64,000 nt of DNA from Mucilaginibacter cryoferens. Its GTDB lineage: Bacteria > Bacteroidota > Bacteroidia > Sphingobacteriales > Sphingobacteriaceae. Every line of letters starts with the position of its first letter. The first letter of the stretch is position 1. The DNA lies in NCBI RefSeq assembly GCF_014205845.1, contig NZ_JACHCR010000026.1, forward strand, positions 1-64,000, in the 5' to 3' direction. The notes below the pieces were generated by a model. The model made no database searches, was not told the origin of the DNA, and worked only from the letters and a program-made list of their open reading frames with translations. The position numbers were made by a program, and so were the translations under genes. Positions 7,984 to 17,587 of this stretch are shown one piece after another.

Positions 7984-8165
7984 TAGTGTCATTATAAGGC
8001 AGCGAAGCAATCCCCGGCTTACAGAGTCGGCGTGCAATCCGCCCTGTAATTTGGAGATTGCTTTGTTGTGCCTCCTTATAACGACATTTTTTTAAAGCAT
8101 TGATTATCAGTATGTATTTTTTTTAAACACACCACCCTCGCCACCGTCATTGCTTCGTCGTACCT
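7984..8165. repeat. Palindromic intergenic repeats
   Basis: Another copy of the CGAAGCAATCCCCG ... ACAGAGT ... GAGATTGCTTTGTTGTGCC hairpin family, followed by the ATTGATTATCAGTATGTA unit. No gene. Confidence 0.65.
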
Positions 8166-8474
8166 CCTTATAATGACGTGATTTTAAAGCATTGATTATC
8201 AGTATAATTTTAAAAAGCTCCTAATGCCCAAGATACAATGAGGTGCCTTCATCATTTTTTCCCCTCTCGAGAGGGGGCGCGCCGGACTGAGCGTTGGCAG
8301 GGGTGTGTTCTACAGCGTTCTTTCGCGTGCATAAACACACCCCTCCGCCCCTCTCGAGAGGGGAATCGCACAATCCCACCACTTTTTTAAATAAGACCTC
8401 CTTATTATTTAGTCCACAACCGCCCATTTGCAACCATGTCATAACTATTTTTTCCAGTTAACCCTAGTTGTCAC
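8166..8474 (-). repeat. 309-bp repeat R2 (intact copy)
   Basis: Intact, inverted copy of the repeat split by the 2-kb element. It contains two CCCCTCTCGAGAGGGG palindromes flanking an inner AGGGGTGTGTT / AACACACCCCT stem, so the unit could extrude as a multi-stem structure. It serves as the empty-site reference for the insertion at 4055-6119. The 73-codon frame inside it is repeat sequence, not a gene. Confidence 0.85.
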
Positions 8475-8810
8475 TTATAATGACATACTTTCAATGTATT
8501 GATTATCAGTATGTATTTTTCTAAACACAACACCCTCGCCACCGTCATTGCGAGGTACGAAGCAATCCCCGACCTACAGAGTCGCTATGCAAATCCGCCC
8601 TGTAATTTGGGGATTGCTTCGTCGTACCTCCTCGCAAGGACGGCCTTTTTTAGATGTCATAACTATTTTTTCCAGTTAACCCTAGTTGTCACTCGCAAGG
8701 ACGACCTTTTTAAGATGTCATCAATGTTTTTTCTAGCACTGTTGGTTGTCACTCGCAATAGCGATTTTTTTATTTATTTTCAAACAGGCCATTAGTAACT
8801 CAATAGCAAC
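8475..8810. repeat. Palindromic intergenic repeats
   Basis: GTCATTGCGAGGTACGAAGC ... ACAGAGT ... GCTTCGTCGTACCTCCTCGC forms a long hairpin (about 8545-8642). Degenerate GTCAT...TTTTTTCC...TTGTCACTCGCAA units follow up to the SusD gene's 3' end. It parallels 6313-6565. Confidence 0.7.
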
Positions 8811-8833
8811 TACGGGTTAGTAAAAAATGCTTT

Positions 8834-10342
8834 CTACTGAGGGTTTTGTGTTAAGTTATCAAGCGTTACCTCACGTTGTGGTATTGGCAATAATAATTTA
8901 TTTGCGGTTACTTTATAAGAGCCGGCAGGGATGGTTGAAAACTGGGCCATTTGCCTTACTCCGTGCGCATTCATCACTTCAACAGCGTTGCCTGTGCGTA
9001 AAAGATCATACCATCTATGATTTTCAAACGCAAATTCAACCCGGCGTTCCTGAAATATGGCATCGCGGAAAGCGGCCTGGTTAATTACATTAAGTGCTGC
9101 ATTGGTATTGCCCGCCGTTTTTGCAGGTAGATGTGCACGGGTACGTACTTGATTTAACAGGTTAAATGCTTCGCCACCGGCTGCAAAACCCTGCTCATTC
9201 AAACATTCGGCTATCATTAATAACACATCAGGGTAGCGTAGTATCGGGAAATCATCATTTGTTTTTCCCCTGTCTACAAAGCCGTGATTGTATTTAATAA
9301 CGTAAGGTATTACCAGGTGGGATGTAGGATCTGTAAAGCTCAAGGATAGCGACGCGTCTTTACGCACATCGCCGGTTTCATACGCATCTATCATATCCTG
9401 TGTGGGAATGTTATAGCCGTTACCGCTACCTAAGTTAGTCCCCGGGTCGCCGGTTATGGTGCTGCCTGAGGTCCACGGTGCAAACTGGTACAAAAAGTTA
9501 CTGGATAACCCATTTTGCGATCCCAGGTACTGGATCTCGAAAATCGACTCCGCGTTGTTTTTATTAGCCGGGTCAAAAACACTTTTATAATCGCCCAGCA
9601 TCGAATAACCCAAACTGGTTACTTTACGCAACGCGGTTAGCGCATCGGCATAATTTTTTTGTGTAAGGTATACTTTGCCTAAAAGTGTAAGCGCGGTACC
9701 TTGTGTTACCCTACCAATATCGGCCCCTGTATATTTTGCAGGCAGTTTGGCGGCAGCATCGGTTAAATCGGCAATAATTTGTTTGTACACATCAGCTTCG
9801 GTAGCCCTGCCTTTTGACCGCGCATCGCCCGGCGATTGTGTAGAGGTAATGCGTATGGGCACACCTCCAAACTGCCTCACCAGGTTAAAATAATGAAAAC
9901 CGCGCAATAATTCCGCTTCGCCGGTATATTGGTTTTTAGCCGCATCAGACATGCTTATTTTGGCTACGTGGTCAAGCACATCATTACAATGGGCAATAGC
10001 GGTATAGGTTTCCTGCCAATATTGTTGTATGGGAGGCGCGGTAGCGCTTGATAAAAACTCGTCAACAAACTCGCGCTGCTCCAGCCCACGGTCTGTACCA
10101 TTGTACTGGTAGGTAGTATTATCAGAGCGCATTTCGCCAAAAAGCCAATAACTGGTTAAGCCCATTCCTATAAGCGAGCTATAAGCTCCATTAACGGCCT
10201 GTTTAATATCTGTTTCGGTTTTGAAAAAATTATCGCCAACAATGGTGGCTTCGGGCGTCTGATTCAAAAAATCCTTTTTACAACCTGCTGTTATACTGAT
10301 AGCCAGGGTTGAAATAAGTATATATTTTATATTGATTTTCAT
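8834..10342 (-). CDS. SusD/RagB-family outer-membrane lipoprotein (PUL 1)
   Basis: 502 residues, the surface glycan-binding lid protein that works with the adjacent SusC. It has a lipoprotein signal with lipobox ITAGC near residue 20 and the usual start of the mature chain (KKDFLNQTPEATI). Helical TPR-like stretches include LLRGFHYFNLVRQFGGVPI (about 143-161), and the C-terminal RagB part includes FRDAIFQERRVEFAFENHRW. It starts 29 bases after the SusC stop, so the pair is one transcript. Context with a GH78 rhamnosidase suggests a rhamnose-containing oligosaccharide as ligand. Confidence 0.93.
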   Translation of the reverse strand: MKINIKYILISTLAISITAGCKKDFLNQTPEATIVGDNFFKTETDIKQAVNGAYSSLIGMGLTSYWLFGEMRSDNTTYQYNGTDRGLEQREFVDEFLSSATAPPIQQYWQETYTAIAHCNDVLDHVAKISMSDAAKNQYTGEAELLRGFHYFNLVRQFGGVPIRITSTQSPGDARSKGRATEADVYKQIIADLTDAAAKLPAKYTGADIGRVTQGTALTLLGKVYLTQKNYADALTALRKVTSLGYSMLGDYKSVFDPANKNNAESIFEIQYLGSQNGLSSNFLYQFAPWTSGSTITGDPGTNLGSGNGYNIPTQDMIDAYETGDVRKDASLSLSFTDPTSHLVIPYVIKYNHGFVDRGKTNDDFPILRYPDVLLMIAECLNEQGFAAGGEAFNLLNQVRTRAHLPAKTAGNTNAALNVINQAAFRDAIFQERRVEFAFENHRWYDLLRTGNAVEVMNAHGVRQMAQFSTIPAGSYKVTANKLLLPIPQREVTLDNLTQNPQ

Positions 10343-10371
10343 TGTATATCGGTTTAAAACTTTAAAAAAGA

Positions 10372-13300
10372 CTAAAAGGTTAAGTTTAGTCCTACAATCA
10401 ATGTGCGGGCTAAGGGATAATTGGTAAAATCCTCTCCTGGTGTAAGGGCACTTGCACCGGCAGTATTGGCTTCGGGGTTGCCATTATATTTGGTAAATGT
10501 TACCAGGTTTTGACCGCTGACATACAAACGCGCCCCCTTGATAACTTTTGAGTGAGACAATAGCGTAGGATTGAGGTTATAGCCAAACGTAACATTCTGA
10601 AGCCTTAAAAAACTGGCATCCTCTACCCACGATGAGTTAACATCGCGATAAATAACACGAGACCCGTTGGTGGTTGGTGTAAAGCCATCACCGGGGTCTT
10701 GCGGCGACCGCCATCTGTTGAGTACTTTTTTGTCTACATTAAATACCCCATCAATATTAAGCAGGTATTGGTTGGCCGTTTTTAACTCGTGCCCCCCCTG
10801 CGAACCTACAAATATCACATTCAGATCAAACCGTTTGTAGGCAAAGCTATTGGTAAAACCATAATTAAAATTAGGCTGGGCATGGCCAATAACCGCAAAG
10901 TCTTTTACCGGCTCAATAATTCCATTCCCGTCAACATCTTTATATTTTATCGACCCAACAACAGAGGTAACGTGTTTAGGCGAATTATTTAAATCATTCT
11001 GATCTTTATAAATACCTTCAACTACATAGCCAAAAAACTCGCCAATGGGCTGGCCTACTTCAGTTTTATGTGTGTAAGAGCCTTCGCCGCTTAAGCCGCT
11101 GTAAATAGGATCATTGTTGGCATTTAACGCTAAAACCTTATTGCGGTTAAAGGATATGTTAAAATTGCTTTTCCATTTAAACTCACCTTCCAGGTTACGG
11201 GTAGCTAAACCCAACTCAATACCCCGGTTACGTATTTTACCCGAGTTAATGGTGGCGTTGGAGTAACCTGATGACTGCGGAATTTCGCTGTTAAATAACA
11301 TCCCGGTTGTTAAACGGTTGTAGTAGTCGGCAGTAAGGTATATCCTATCTTTAAATAAGCCCAGGTCAATACCACCGTCAAACTCTTTGGAGTTTTCCCA
11401 GGTCAGATCGGGGTTGTTTAGCGAGGTGTTTACCCGGCCATTGGCCAGGTTGCCATTAAAGGAATAATTAGCTGTGCCGATGTTGGAGGTATAGGTGTAA
11501 TTACCGATATTAAAATTACCCGCCTTACCTAATGATGCGCGTACTTTAAGATCGCTTAACCAGGATACATTTTTCAGGAAATCTTCCTGAGACGCGCGCC
11601 AGCCAATGGCAGCCGAAGGGAAGGTTCCATACCGGTTATTACTTCCAAACCTCGACGATCCGTCTGTACGTACCGTAGCGGTAAGCAGGTATTTATCCTT
11701 GTAACTATAGTTTACCCTTGCCAGGTATGATACCAGCGACCATTTCTGAATGTCTTCGCCATAAGATCTGATGATAGACGCCGCATTAATGGTTTTAACC
11801 AGGTCGTCGGGGTAGTTGTCGGCAAAAAGCGATATGGAATTGGAGCGTTCTTTTTGAGCAGTATAGCCCAGTACCGCACTAATGCGATGATCGCCTATTT
11901 GCTTATCATAGTTTACCAGCAACTCAGATAACCAGTTAAAGGTAGTGTTTTTATAAGTGTTTGAATTGGGAACCACCGGAGCGGGGTTACTTTCGCCACC
12001 TACGGTAGAAGGGTTAAAGTTGAAAGAGTTTTCGCTGGTATAATCAACATTATAGCTATATTTTACTTTTAAGCCGTCAATAACTTCCAGCTCGGCATAA
12101 GCGCCGCCCAAACCACGGAAATACTTATCTGTTGTGCCTGCAAACTGCAATGAGTTAAGCGGATTGGGAGCCCCGATTGCCCCCGGAGAGGTTATATAGG
12201 AGGTACGGTTTCCGTTTGCATCGGTAACCGGAACAATTGGGCTAAGCCATAAGGTGCGGGTAAGTATATCGCGCCCACCCGAATCAAAATTATTACGATC
12301 CTGAACACTATTAGTAGGTGCCAGGTTAAGGCCCATTTTTAACCTCTTACTGATATTTGTTTCGATATTTGACCGGATAGCAAACCGCTGAAAATTGGTG
12401 TATTTGATAACACCTTCCTGATTAACGCGGTCGACAGAAAAATTATAACGCGTATCTTCTGTTCCGCCGCTTACACCCAGATCCAGGTTATTTTGAAGAG
12501 CGGTTCTTAATACTTCATTATACCAGTTTGTTCCGGCTCCGTATTGGGCAGGGTTACGAAACTGTACCGGGATATCGGCATCTGTAATGGGTACTCCTCT
12601 AAAAGCAAAATCATCTGTAATAATATCTTTCCTGAACTGGGCATATTGCGTACCATTAAGCATTTGCGGCCGCCCTTTCTGAGGAACAGACTGCGTACCC
12701 ACATAAGAGTTAAGCGTTATTACAGGTGCGCCGGCTTTTCCTTTTTTGGTGGTGATCACAATTACCCCGTTTGAGCCCCTTGATCCATAGATAGCTGTAG
12801 AAGAAGCATCCTTTAAAACGGTTACCGATTCGATATCGTCGGGGTTGATAACGTTTAGCGGGTTATAAGTTTGCCCGGCCGTGTTGGATATCGGATATCC
12901 ATCAACTACAAATAATGGATTGTCGCCGGCTCCAATGGAGCCCGAACCCCTAATCTTGATGGTAGATCCCCCACCTGGTGAGCCGGTTGTTGTACTGATT
13001 TGTACACCCGGAATCTGGCCAACCAGTTTTTGATCAACAGATAAAACCGGCAAATCTTTGATCTGTGCATTGGATAGTGTTGCTACCGCACCGGTGAGGT
13101 CCTTTTTTTGTTGTTTACCATAACCAATAACTACAACCTCATTTAAAGAACCGCTTTTGGGGTTTAGTTTAATATTGATAAGGGCATTGTTTGCCACGGG
13201 TATTTCCTTGGTTTCGTAACCGATAAAGGAGAATACCAGGGTGCTGTTTTTATCAGCTGTAAGCGAAAATGTACCATCAACCGCGGTAGCTACTCCCTGG

Positions 13301-13476
13301 TTACCTTGTTTAACGTGCACAGAAACGCCCGGTAACGGTGCTCCATCGTCGGCGCTGGTTACTTTTCCACTAATCTTTATGCCCTGCGCCAGTACAGCAG
13401 AACTGCACAAAGCAAGCCATAGAAACAAGTAAAACCTTCTAAAAAGGAATTTTAGCAGTAAAATTTTTTTACTCAT
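10372..13476 (-). CDS. SusC/RagA-family TonB-linked outer-membrane transporter (PUL 1)
   Basis: 1,034 residues. Signal peptide ending SSAVLAQ (about residue 30), carboxypeptidase-D-like domain (about 33-115), the SusC signature LNEVVVIGYGKQQKKDLTG, a plug with AIYGSRGSNGVIVITTKKGK, and a barrel ending LIVGLNLTF. It lacks the STN domain found in the PUL 2 homologue, so it is a transporter without the sigma-signalling arm. It is the first gene of a SusC-SusD pair transcribed away from the GH78 gene. Three phased ATCCTG words upstream (13575-13602) may be a regulator site. Confidence 0.94.
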   Translation of the reverse strand: MSKKILLLKFLFRRFYLFLWLALCSSAVLAQGIKISGKVTSADDGAPLPGVSVHVKQGNQGVATAVDGTFSLTADKNSTLVFSFIGYETKEIPVANNALINIKLNPKSGSLNEVVVIGYGKQQKKDLTGAVATLSNAQIKDLPVLSVDQKLVGQIPGVQISTTTGSPGGGSTIKIRGSGSIGAGDNPLFVVDGYPISNTAGQTYNPLNVINPDDIESVTVLKDASSTAIYGSRGSNGVIVITTKKGKAGAPVITLNSYVGTQSVPQKGRPQMLNGTQYAQFRKDIITDDFAFRGVPITDADIPVQFRNPAQYGAGTNWYNEVLRTALQNNLDLGVSGGTEDTRYNFSVDRVNQEGVIKYTNFQRFAIRSNIETNISKRLKMGLNLAPTNSVQDRNNFDSGGRDILTRTLWLSPIVPVTDANGNRTSYITSPGAIGAPNPLNSLQFAGTTDKYFRGLGGAYAELEVIDGLKVKYSYNVDYTSENSFNFNPSTVGGESNPAPVVPNSNTYKNTTFNWLSELLVNYDKQIGDHRISAVLGYTAQKERSNSISLFADNYPDDLVKTINAASIIRSYGEDIQKWSLVSYLARVNYSYKDKYLLTATVRTDGSSRFGSNNRYGTFPSAAIGWRASQEDFLKNVSWLSDLKVRASLGKAGNFNIGNYTYTSNIGTANYSFNGNLANGRVNTSLNNPDLTWENSKEFDGGIDLGLFKDRIYLTADYYNRLTTGMLFNSEIPQSSGYSNATINSGKIRNRGIELGLATRNLEGEFKWKSNFNISFNRNKVLALNANNDPIYSGLSGEGSYTHKTEVGQPIGEFFGYVVEGIYKDQNDLNNSPKHVTSVVGSIKYKDVDGNGIIEPVKDFAVIGHAQPNFNYGFTNSFAYKRFDLNVIFVGSQGGHELKTANQYLLNIDGVFNVDKKVLNRWRSPQDPGDGFTPTTNGSRVIYRDVNSSWVEDASFLRLQNVTFGYNLNPTLLSHSKVIKGARLYVSGQNLVTFTKYNGNPEANTAGASALTPGEDFTNYPLARTLIVGLNLTF

Positions 13477-13574
13477 AATAATTTGATGAAATGGTTACTA
13501 TTTGGTTTATAATACGCTGTATGTGACAGCTGTTATTGATGCTGTCGAATTTCTATAAAACTAAAATGAAACAC

Positions 13575-13602
13575 ATCCTGCTGTATCCTGACAACTATCC
13601 TG
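13575..13602 (-). promoter_or_regulatory. Three phased ATCCTG repeats upstream of SusC
   Basis: ATCCTG occurs at 13575, 13585 and 13597, i.e. 10 and 12 bases apart, close to one DNA turn. The site is about 100-127 bases before the SusC start codon. Helically phased direct repeats are typical of activator sites, but the protein is not known. Confidence 0.4.
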
Positions 13603-14068
13603 CACAGTTATGGTGTTTTGGTATTAAGTAATTTATAATCAGTTAGTTATTAAAAATAATTTTAGATTATTTATTAAATAAGTTGATGTGCCCGAGAAAG
13701 ATACTGTAACGTGGGGGGCTGCGCCGGCAGCAATAATACCAAAGGCAAGGCTATCGTTTTATAATACTTATAGTGATGTGTTATGGGCGGTACAGATGGT
13801 GATGATCTATTTTCGGGCAATGGAAATGAAAACATGGAGAGGAGCGGGCTGGGGTATAATATGATCTTTCTTTATTAAAATAAAATGGCTGCTGATGTTC
13901 ACTATCAGATACAAACACAAACAGAGTAGCAGTGAATCTGGTTGAATGCAAAAGTTGATGTTTATTTTTTCAATCCCGGTTTTTATCAGACAGAGGAGGA
14001 CAGTTGTTTTGTTGGCTCGGGTTAGTTTTGAGTAACCATTTATGCCGGTTGAAGTGCCGAGCCTGATA

Positions 14069-14087
14069 AGCAATACAATGTATTGCT
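14069..14087. promoter_or_regulatory. Perfect 19-bp palindrome upstream of GH78 gene
   Basis: AGCAATACA and TGTATTGCT are exact 9-bp arms around one central A, ending 29 bases before the GH78 start codon. Length and symmetry suit a dimeric regulator such as the GntR protein at 6664-7695. That pairing is inference. Confidence 0.5.
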
Positions 14088-14116
14088 GTTACTTAGCAAA
14101 TACCTTAACGTAAAAT

Positions 14117-16771
14117 ATGAGAATACTCCTTATCTCTGCTTTTTTTTTATTTGTGTGCAAAACTGGCGCGGCGCAGGTAACAATTACCAATCTTTTAACC
14201 GAAGGGCAAAAAAATCCGCTCAGTGTTGACGCCCGCAACCCGCGTTTTAGCTGGCAGGCAACCGCAGATGCCAATAAGGCAAATAGCCAGGCAGCTTATG
14301 AGCTTGAAGTGGATACTATAGATGCAAAAAGTGGCAGATCTGGTAGTTTTTGGTCTAGCGGTAAAGTGTTATCAAGTCAGTTGTTATATGTGCCTTACAA
14401 GGGCAAAGCGTTAAGGTCGGCACATTCGTATTTGTGGAAGGTAAAAACGTGGGATACCGGGGGCAAACAATCTTCATGGAGCGAACCTGCTGTGTGGACT
14501 ATGGGGCTTTTATCACCTGCCGACTGGCAAGCAAAATGGATAGGGCCATCAACCCCAAATGTAGTTAATGGCCCGGTGCCGTTACTACGTACTACCTTTT
14601 CGCTGAATAAAGAGATTAGGGAAGCGACGGCCTATATCACATCTCATGGGTTTTATGAAGCACAAATAAACGGGCGTAAGGTGGGCGACGCGTACCTTAC
14701 CCCAGGGTGGACGAGTTATAATAAAAGGCTGCAATACCAGGCTTATGATGTTAAGGAGCTGTTAAAATTGGGCGACAACGCAATAGGAGTGGCGCTTGGC
14801 AGTGGCTGGTACCGAAGCCCGTTGGGGCCATACAACCCAAGGCCCGATTTTTACGGGAAAGATCTTGGGCTTTTATTGCAAATAAAAATAGTGTATACCG
14901 ATGGCTCGCAAAAGCTGATTGTTTCTGACGAAAGCTGGAAGTCATCAACCGGGGCTGTACGCTTTGCCGAAATTTATGACGGGTGTGTACTTGATGCCCG
15001 GCTTGCTCAGGAGGGTTGGTCGGCTACCGGTTTTAACGACCAAAACTGGCAGGGGGTAAAACTACAATCCTTCGATAAAAACAACCTAATTGCAACCATC
15101 AACGAGCCGGTTAGGGAACATGAAACATTTAAGCCTGTTAAAATTATTACAACTCCCCGCGGTGAAAAGGTGATAGACTTTGGTCAAAACCTGGTTGGCT
15201 GGGTAAGGGTTACTGCTAAAGGCCATGCGGGCGATTCTATAAAAATATCACACGCCGAAGTGCTGGATAAAGCAGGTAATTTTTACACCGAAAACCTGCG
15301 TGCCGCCAAATCCCAAAATATTTACATTTTAAAGGGGGAGGATAAACAAACTTTTGAACCGCAGTTTACCTGGCAGGGTTTCAGGTATGTTAAGGTGGAT
15401 GGGATTAAAGGCGAATTAAACCCTGCCGATTTCACCGGCGTGGCCATATACTCAGATATGAAAGTTACCGGGAGTTTTGCTTGCTCCAACCCGTCTCTAA
15501 ACCAATTACAACATAACATTCAATGGGGGCAAAGAGGCAATTTTTTAGATGTGCCCACCGATTGCCCGCAACGCGATGAGCGGCTGGGGTGGACGGGCGA
15601 CGCCCAGGTTTTTTCGCGCACAGCCTCGTTTAATATGAATGTGCATAATTTTTTTACCAAATGGCTTAAAGATGTAGCAGCAGACCAGTATCCCAGTGGC
15701 AGCGTCCCTTACATTATCCCGGATGTGTTTACCGACCATCATAACGAGGTTGGAGGCAGTTCTGGCTGGGGCGATGTATGTACCGTAGTTCCCTGGACAG
15801 TGTACACCGCCTACGGCGATACCCAGGTGTTGGAAAATCAATACTCGAGTATGAAAGCCTGGGTTAAATACATTGAAAAGCAAACCCGTAACGATTTATG
15901 GGTTACCGGTAACCACTTTGGCGATTGGCTGTTTTACAGTGTAAACGACGACCGGGACGGAACATCTGCCATCACCAATAAGTATTTAATAGCCCAGTGT
16001 TTTTACGCCCATTCAACACAAATTTTGCTCAACAGCGCCAAAATACTCAATAAAAAAGCCGATGAGCAATATTACAGCCAGCTGCTGCAAAAGATAAAAC
16101 GTGCTTTTGTTAGGGAATATGTTACTGCCAATGGGCTGATATCTTCTGATACGCAAACGGCTTACGTACTGGCGCTTGAATTTGATATGCTGCCAGTAAA
16201 CTTAAGGCAGCAGGCAGCGGGGCGTTTGGTTAAAAATATAGTGCAATACAACTATCATCTCACAACTGGCTTTTTGGGTACCCCATATCTGTGCGATGCC
16301 TTAAGCCGGTTTGGTTATGCCGATGTAGCCTATAAACTGTTATTACAGGATACTTATCCGTCGTGGTTATACCCTGTAAAAGCAGGTGCTACAACTATTT
16401 GGGAAAGATGGGACGGCATCAGAACCGATGGAAGTTTTGAGGAACCGTCAATGAACTCATACAACCATTATGCTTATGGCGCCATTGGCAATTGGATGTA
16501 TCAAAATATAGCTGGTATACAGGCCGCCGAACCCGGGTATAAAAAAATAATTATAAAGCCGGTTATAGGTGGGGGACTTACCTGGGCCGAAGGCAGCTAC
16601 GATTGCCCGTACGGACGCATTAACAGCAAATGGAAAATAGAGGGGAATAAGCTTGATATGACGGTAACGATTCCCTCAAATACCACCGCAGATATATTTG
16701 TGCCCGATGCTCAGGGAAAAACATATAAAAAGTTTTCGGTTAAAGGGGGGCTTTATCATTTTCAACGGTAA
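14117..16771 (+). CDS. GH78 alpha-L-rhamnosidase
   Basis: 884 residues, exported (signal peptide ending CKTGAAQ, about residue 20). Removes terminal alpha-L-rhamnose from plant glycans by inverting hydrolysis. It shows the family's N-terminal beta-sandwich modules (about 25-340, including the LTPGWTSYNKRLQYQAYDV stretch). The (alpha/alpha)6 catalytic domain carries the hallmark TDCPQRDERLGWTGDAQ (about 481-497), with the acidic residues used as general acid, and TIWERWDG (about 758-765). A C-terminal beta domain follows, with AEGSYDCPYGRI. Length fits the family. It is the only plus-strand enzyme of PUL 1, divergent from SusC/SusD, with a palindromic candidate operator just upstream. Confidence 0.94.
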   Translation: MRILLISAFFLFVCKTGAAQVTITNLLTEGQKNPLSVDARNPRFSWQATADANKANSQAAYELEVDTIDAKSGRSGSFWSSGKVLSSQLLYVPYKGKALRSAHSYLWKVKTWDTGGKQSSWSEPAVWTMGLLSPADWQAKWIGPSTPNVVNGPVPLLRTTFSLNKEIREATAYITSHGFYEAQINGRKVGDAYLTPGWTSYNKRLQYQAYDVKELLKLGDNAIGVALGSGWYRSPLGPYNPRPDFYGKDLGLLLQIKIVYTDGSQKLIVSDESWKSSTGAVRFAEIYDGCVLDARLAQEGWSATGFNDQNWQGVKLQSFDKNNLIATINEPVREHETFKPVKIITTPRGEKVIDFGQNLVGWVRVTAKGHAGDSIKISHAEVLDKAGNFYTENLRAAKSQNIYILKGEDKQTFEPQFTWQGFRYVKVDGIKGELNPADFTGVAIYSDMKVTGSFACSNPSLNQLQHNIQWGQRGNFLDVPTDCPQRDERLGWTGDAQVFSRTASFNMNVHNFFTKWLKDVAADQYPSGSVPYIIPDVFTDHHNEVGGSSGWGDVCTVVPWTVYTAYGDTQVLENQYSSMKAWVKYIEKQTRNDLWVTGNHFGDWLFYSVNDDRDGTSAITNKYLIAQCFYAHSTQILLNSAKILNKKADEQYYSQLLQKIKRAFVREYVTANGLISSDTQTAYVLALEFDMLPVNLRQQAAGRLVKNIVQYNYHLTTGFLGTPYLCDALSRFGYADVAYKLLLQDTYPSWLYPVKAGATTIWERWDGIRTDGSFEEPSMNSYNHYAYGAIGNWMYQNIAGIQAAEPGYKKIIIKPVIGGGLTWAEGSYDCPYGRINSKWKIEGNKLDMTVTIPSNTTADIFVPDAQGKTYKKFSVKGGLYHFQR

Positions 16772-16901
16772 TTGAGTATTGCTGTTTTTGCCAGAAAGGG
16801 ATAACTATATCGTTGGAAAGGATAAACAATAACATGGTTTACCATTAATATTTACCCTCCGTTACCAAACCTTACTTCACAACTTCAAATGAAAAGATAC
16901 T

Positions 16902-17504
16902 ATGGTGGCTTCTCTTAGCAAATCGGATAAAGAGCTTACTACGTTAATGAAAAATGGGAATGTGCTTGCATTTACCCAGTTGTATCATAGGTATAGTTCT
17001 AAAATGTATGCCAATATGTTTAGGATGGTGAAGGATAAAGAAGTTGCCGTGGAGATGGTGCAGGTTTTGTTTTCACGGATTTGGCAACAGCGTGAGGCTA
17101 TAACCTATGAGCACGATTTTGCCGCTTATTTATACCGGGCAGGCTCAAATCTGGTTTGTGATTTTTACAGGAAGCTGGAAAGCGACAGGAAAATGACAGC
17201 CCATTTCAAATCAACCATCATAGAACATTATTCTCATATAGAAGAAAAGATATTTTTCAAAGAAAGTGAAATCTTACTGGAGCAGGCATTGGCAAAACTA
17301 TCGTCGCAACAACGACAGGTTTATCAGCTCATTAAAATTGATGGATTTAGTTATAAAGAAACCGCCGCAAAACTTGGTATATCTCCCCATACTGTGAAGG
17401 AATATTTGTCTAAGGCAAAAAATCTTGTAAAATCGTACATGATCAAGAACATGGAAATTGTTACATTTTTGATGATTGGTTTTTATATAGCTTTGCTTTG
17501 GTAA
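16902..17504 (+). CDS. ECF-type RNA polymerase sigma factor (Bacteroidetes expansion family)
   Basis: 200 residues. Region 2 (about 20-95: FTQLYHRYSSKMYANMFRMV, FSRIWQQREAI) and region 4 (about 130-180: LSSQQRQVYQLIKIDGFSYK, SPHTVKEYLSKA) are clear. The hydrophobic C-terminal tail (TFLMIGFYIALLW) is typical of the sigma-70 expansion family paired with FecR in this phylum. The FecR anti-sigma gene starts 83 bases downstream, followed by a SusC with an STN domain. Together they form a trans-envelope relay that should switch on PUL 2 when its glycan is imported. Confidence 0.93.
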   Translation: MVASLSKSDKELTTLMKNGNVLAFTQLYHRYSSKMYANMFRMVKDKEVAVEMVQVLFSRIWQQREAITYEHDFAAYLYRAGSNLVCDFYRKLESDRKMTAHFKSTIIEHYSHIEEKIFFKESEILLEQALAKLSSQQRQVYQLIKIDGFSYKETAAKLGISPHTVKEYLSKAKNLVKSYMIKNMEIVTFLMIGFYIALLW

Positions 17505-17587
17505 TTGGGACACAGTTTTTAATTTGATTGTGAGCCCTCCATATTTGTTTCAATTACGTCTTTAGTACAACGTATAACTGTTGATAG

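Larger units (their letters stand above)
13477..14116. other. Divergent regulatory region between SusC and GH78 genes
   Basis: 640 bp with no credible gene; the 88-codon minus-strand frame at 13807-14073 has no family look. It contains a GACAGC / GCTGTC hairpin (about 13528-13549), the ATCCTG triple repeat and a perfect palindrome before the GH78 start, both listed separately. It is likely to hold the promoters of both transcripts. Confidence 0.6.

Noticed and set aside
8221-8795. Two small frames (73 codons minus, 98 codons plus) in the repeat island
   Set aside because: Both consist of repeat units found elsewhere in other frames and contain palindromes; no selection for protein is visible.
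3400-8800. CRISPR array
   Set aside because: Repeats are of varying length and spacing, often self-palindromic, with no unique spacers of constant size and no cas genes.
13807-14073. 88-codon minus-strand frame between SusC and GH78
   Set aside because: Atypical composition, no signal or domain, and it lies in the likely divergent promoter region.
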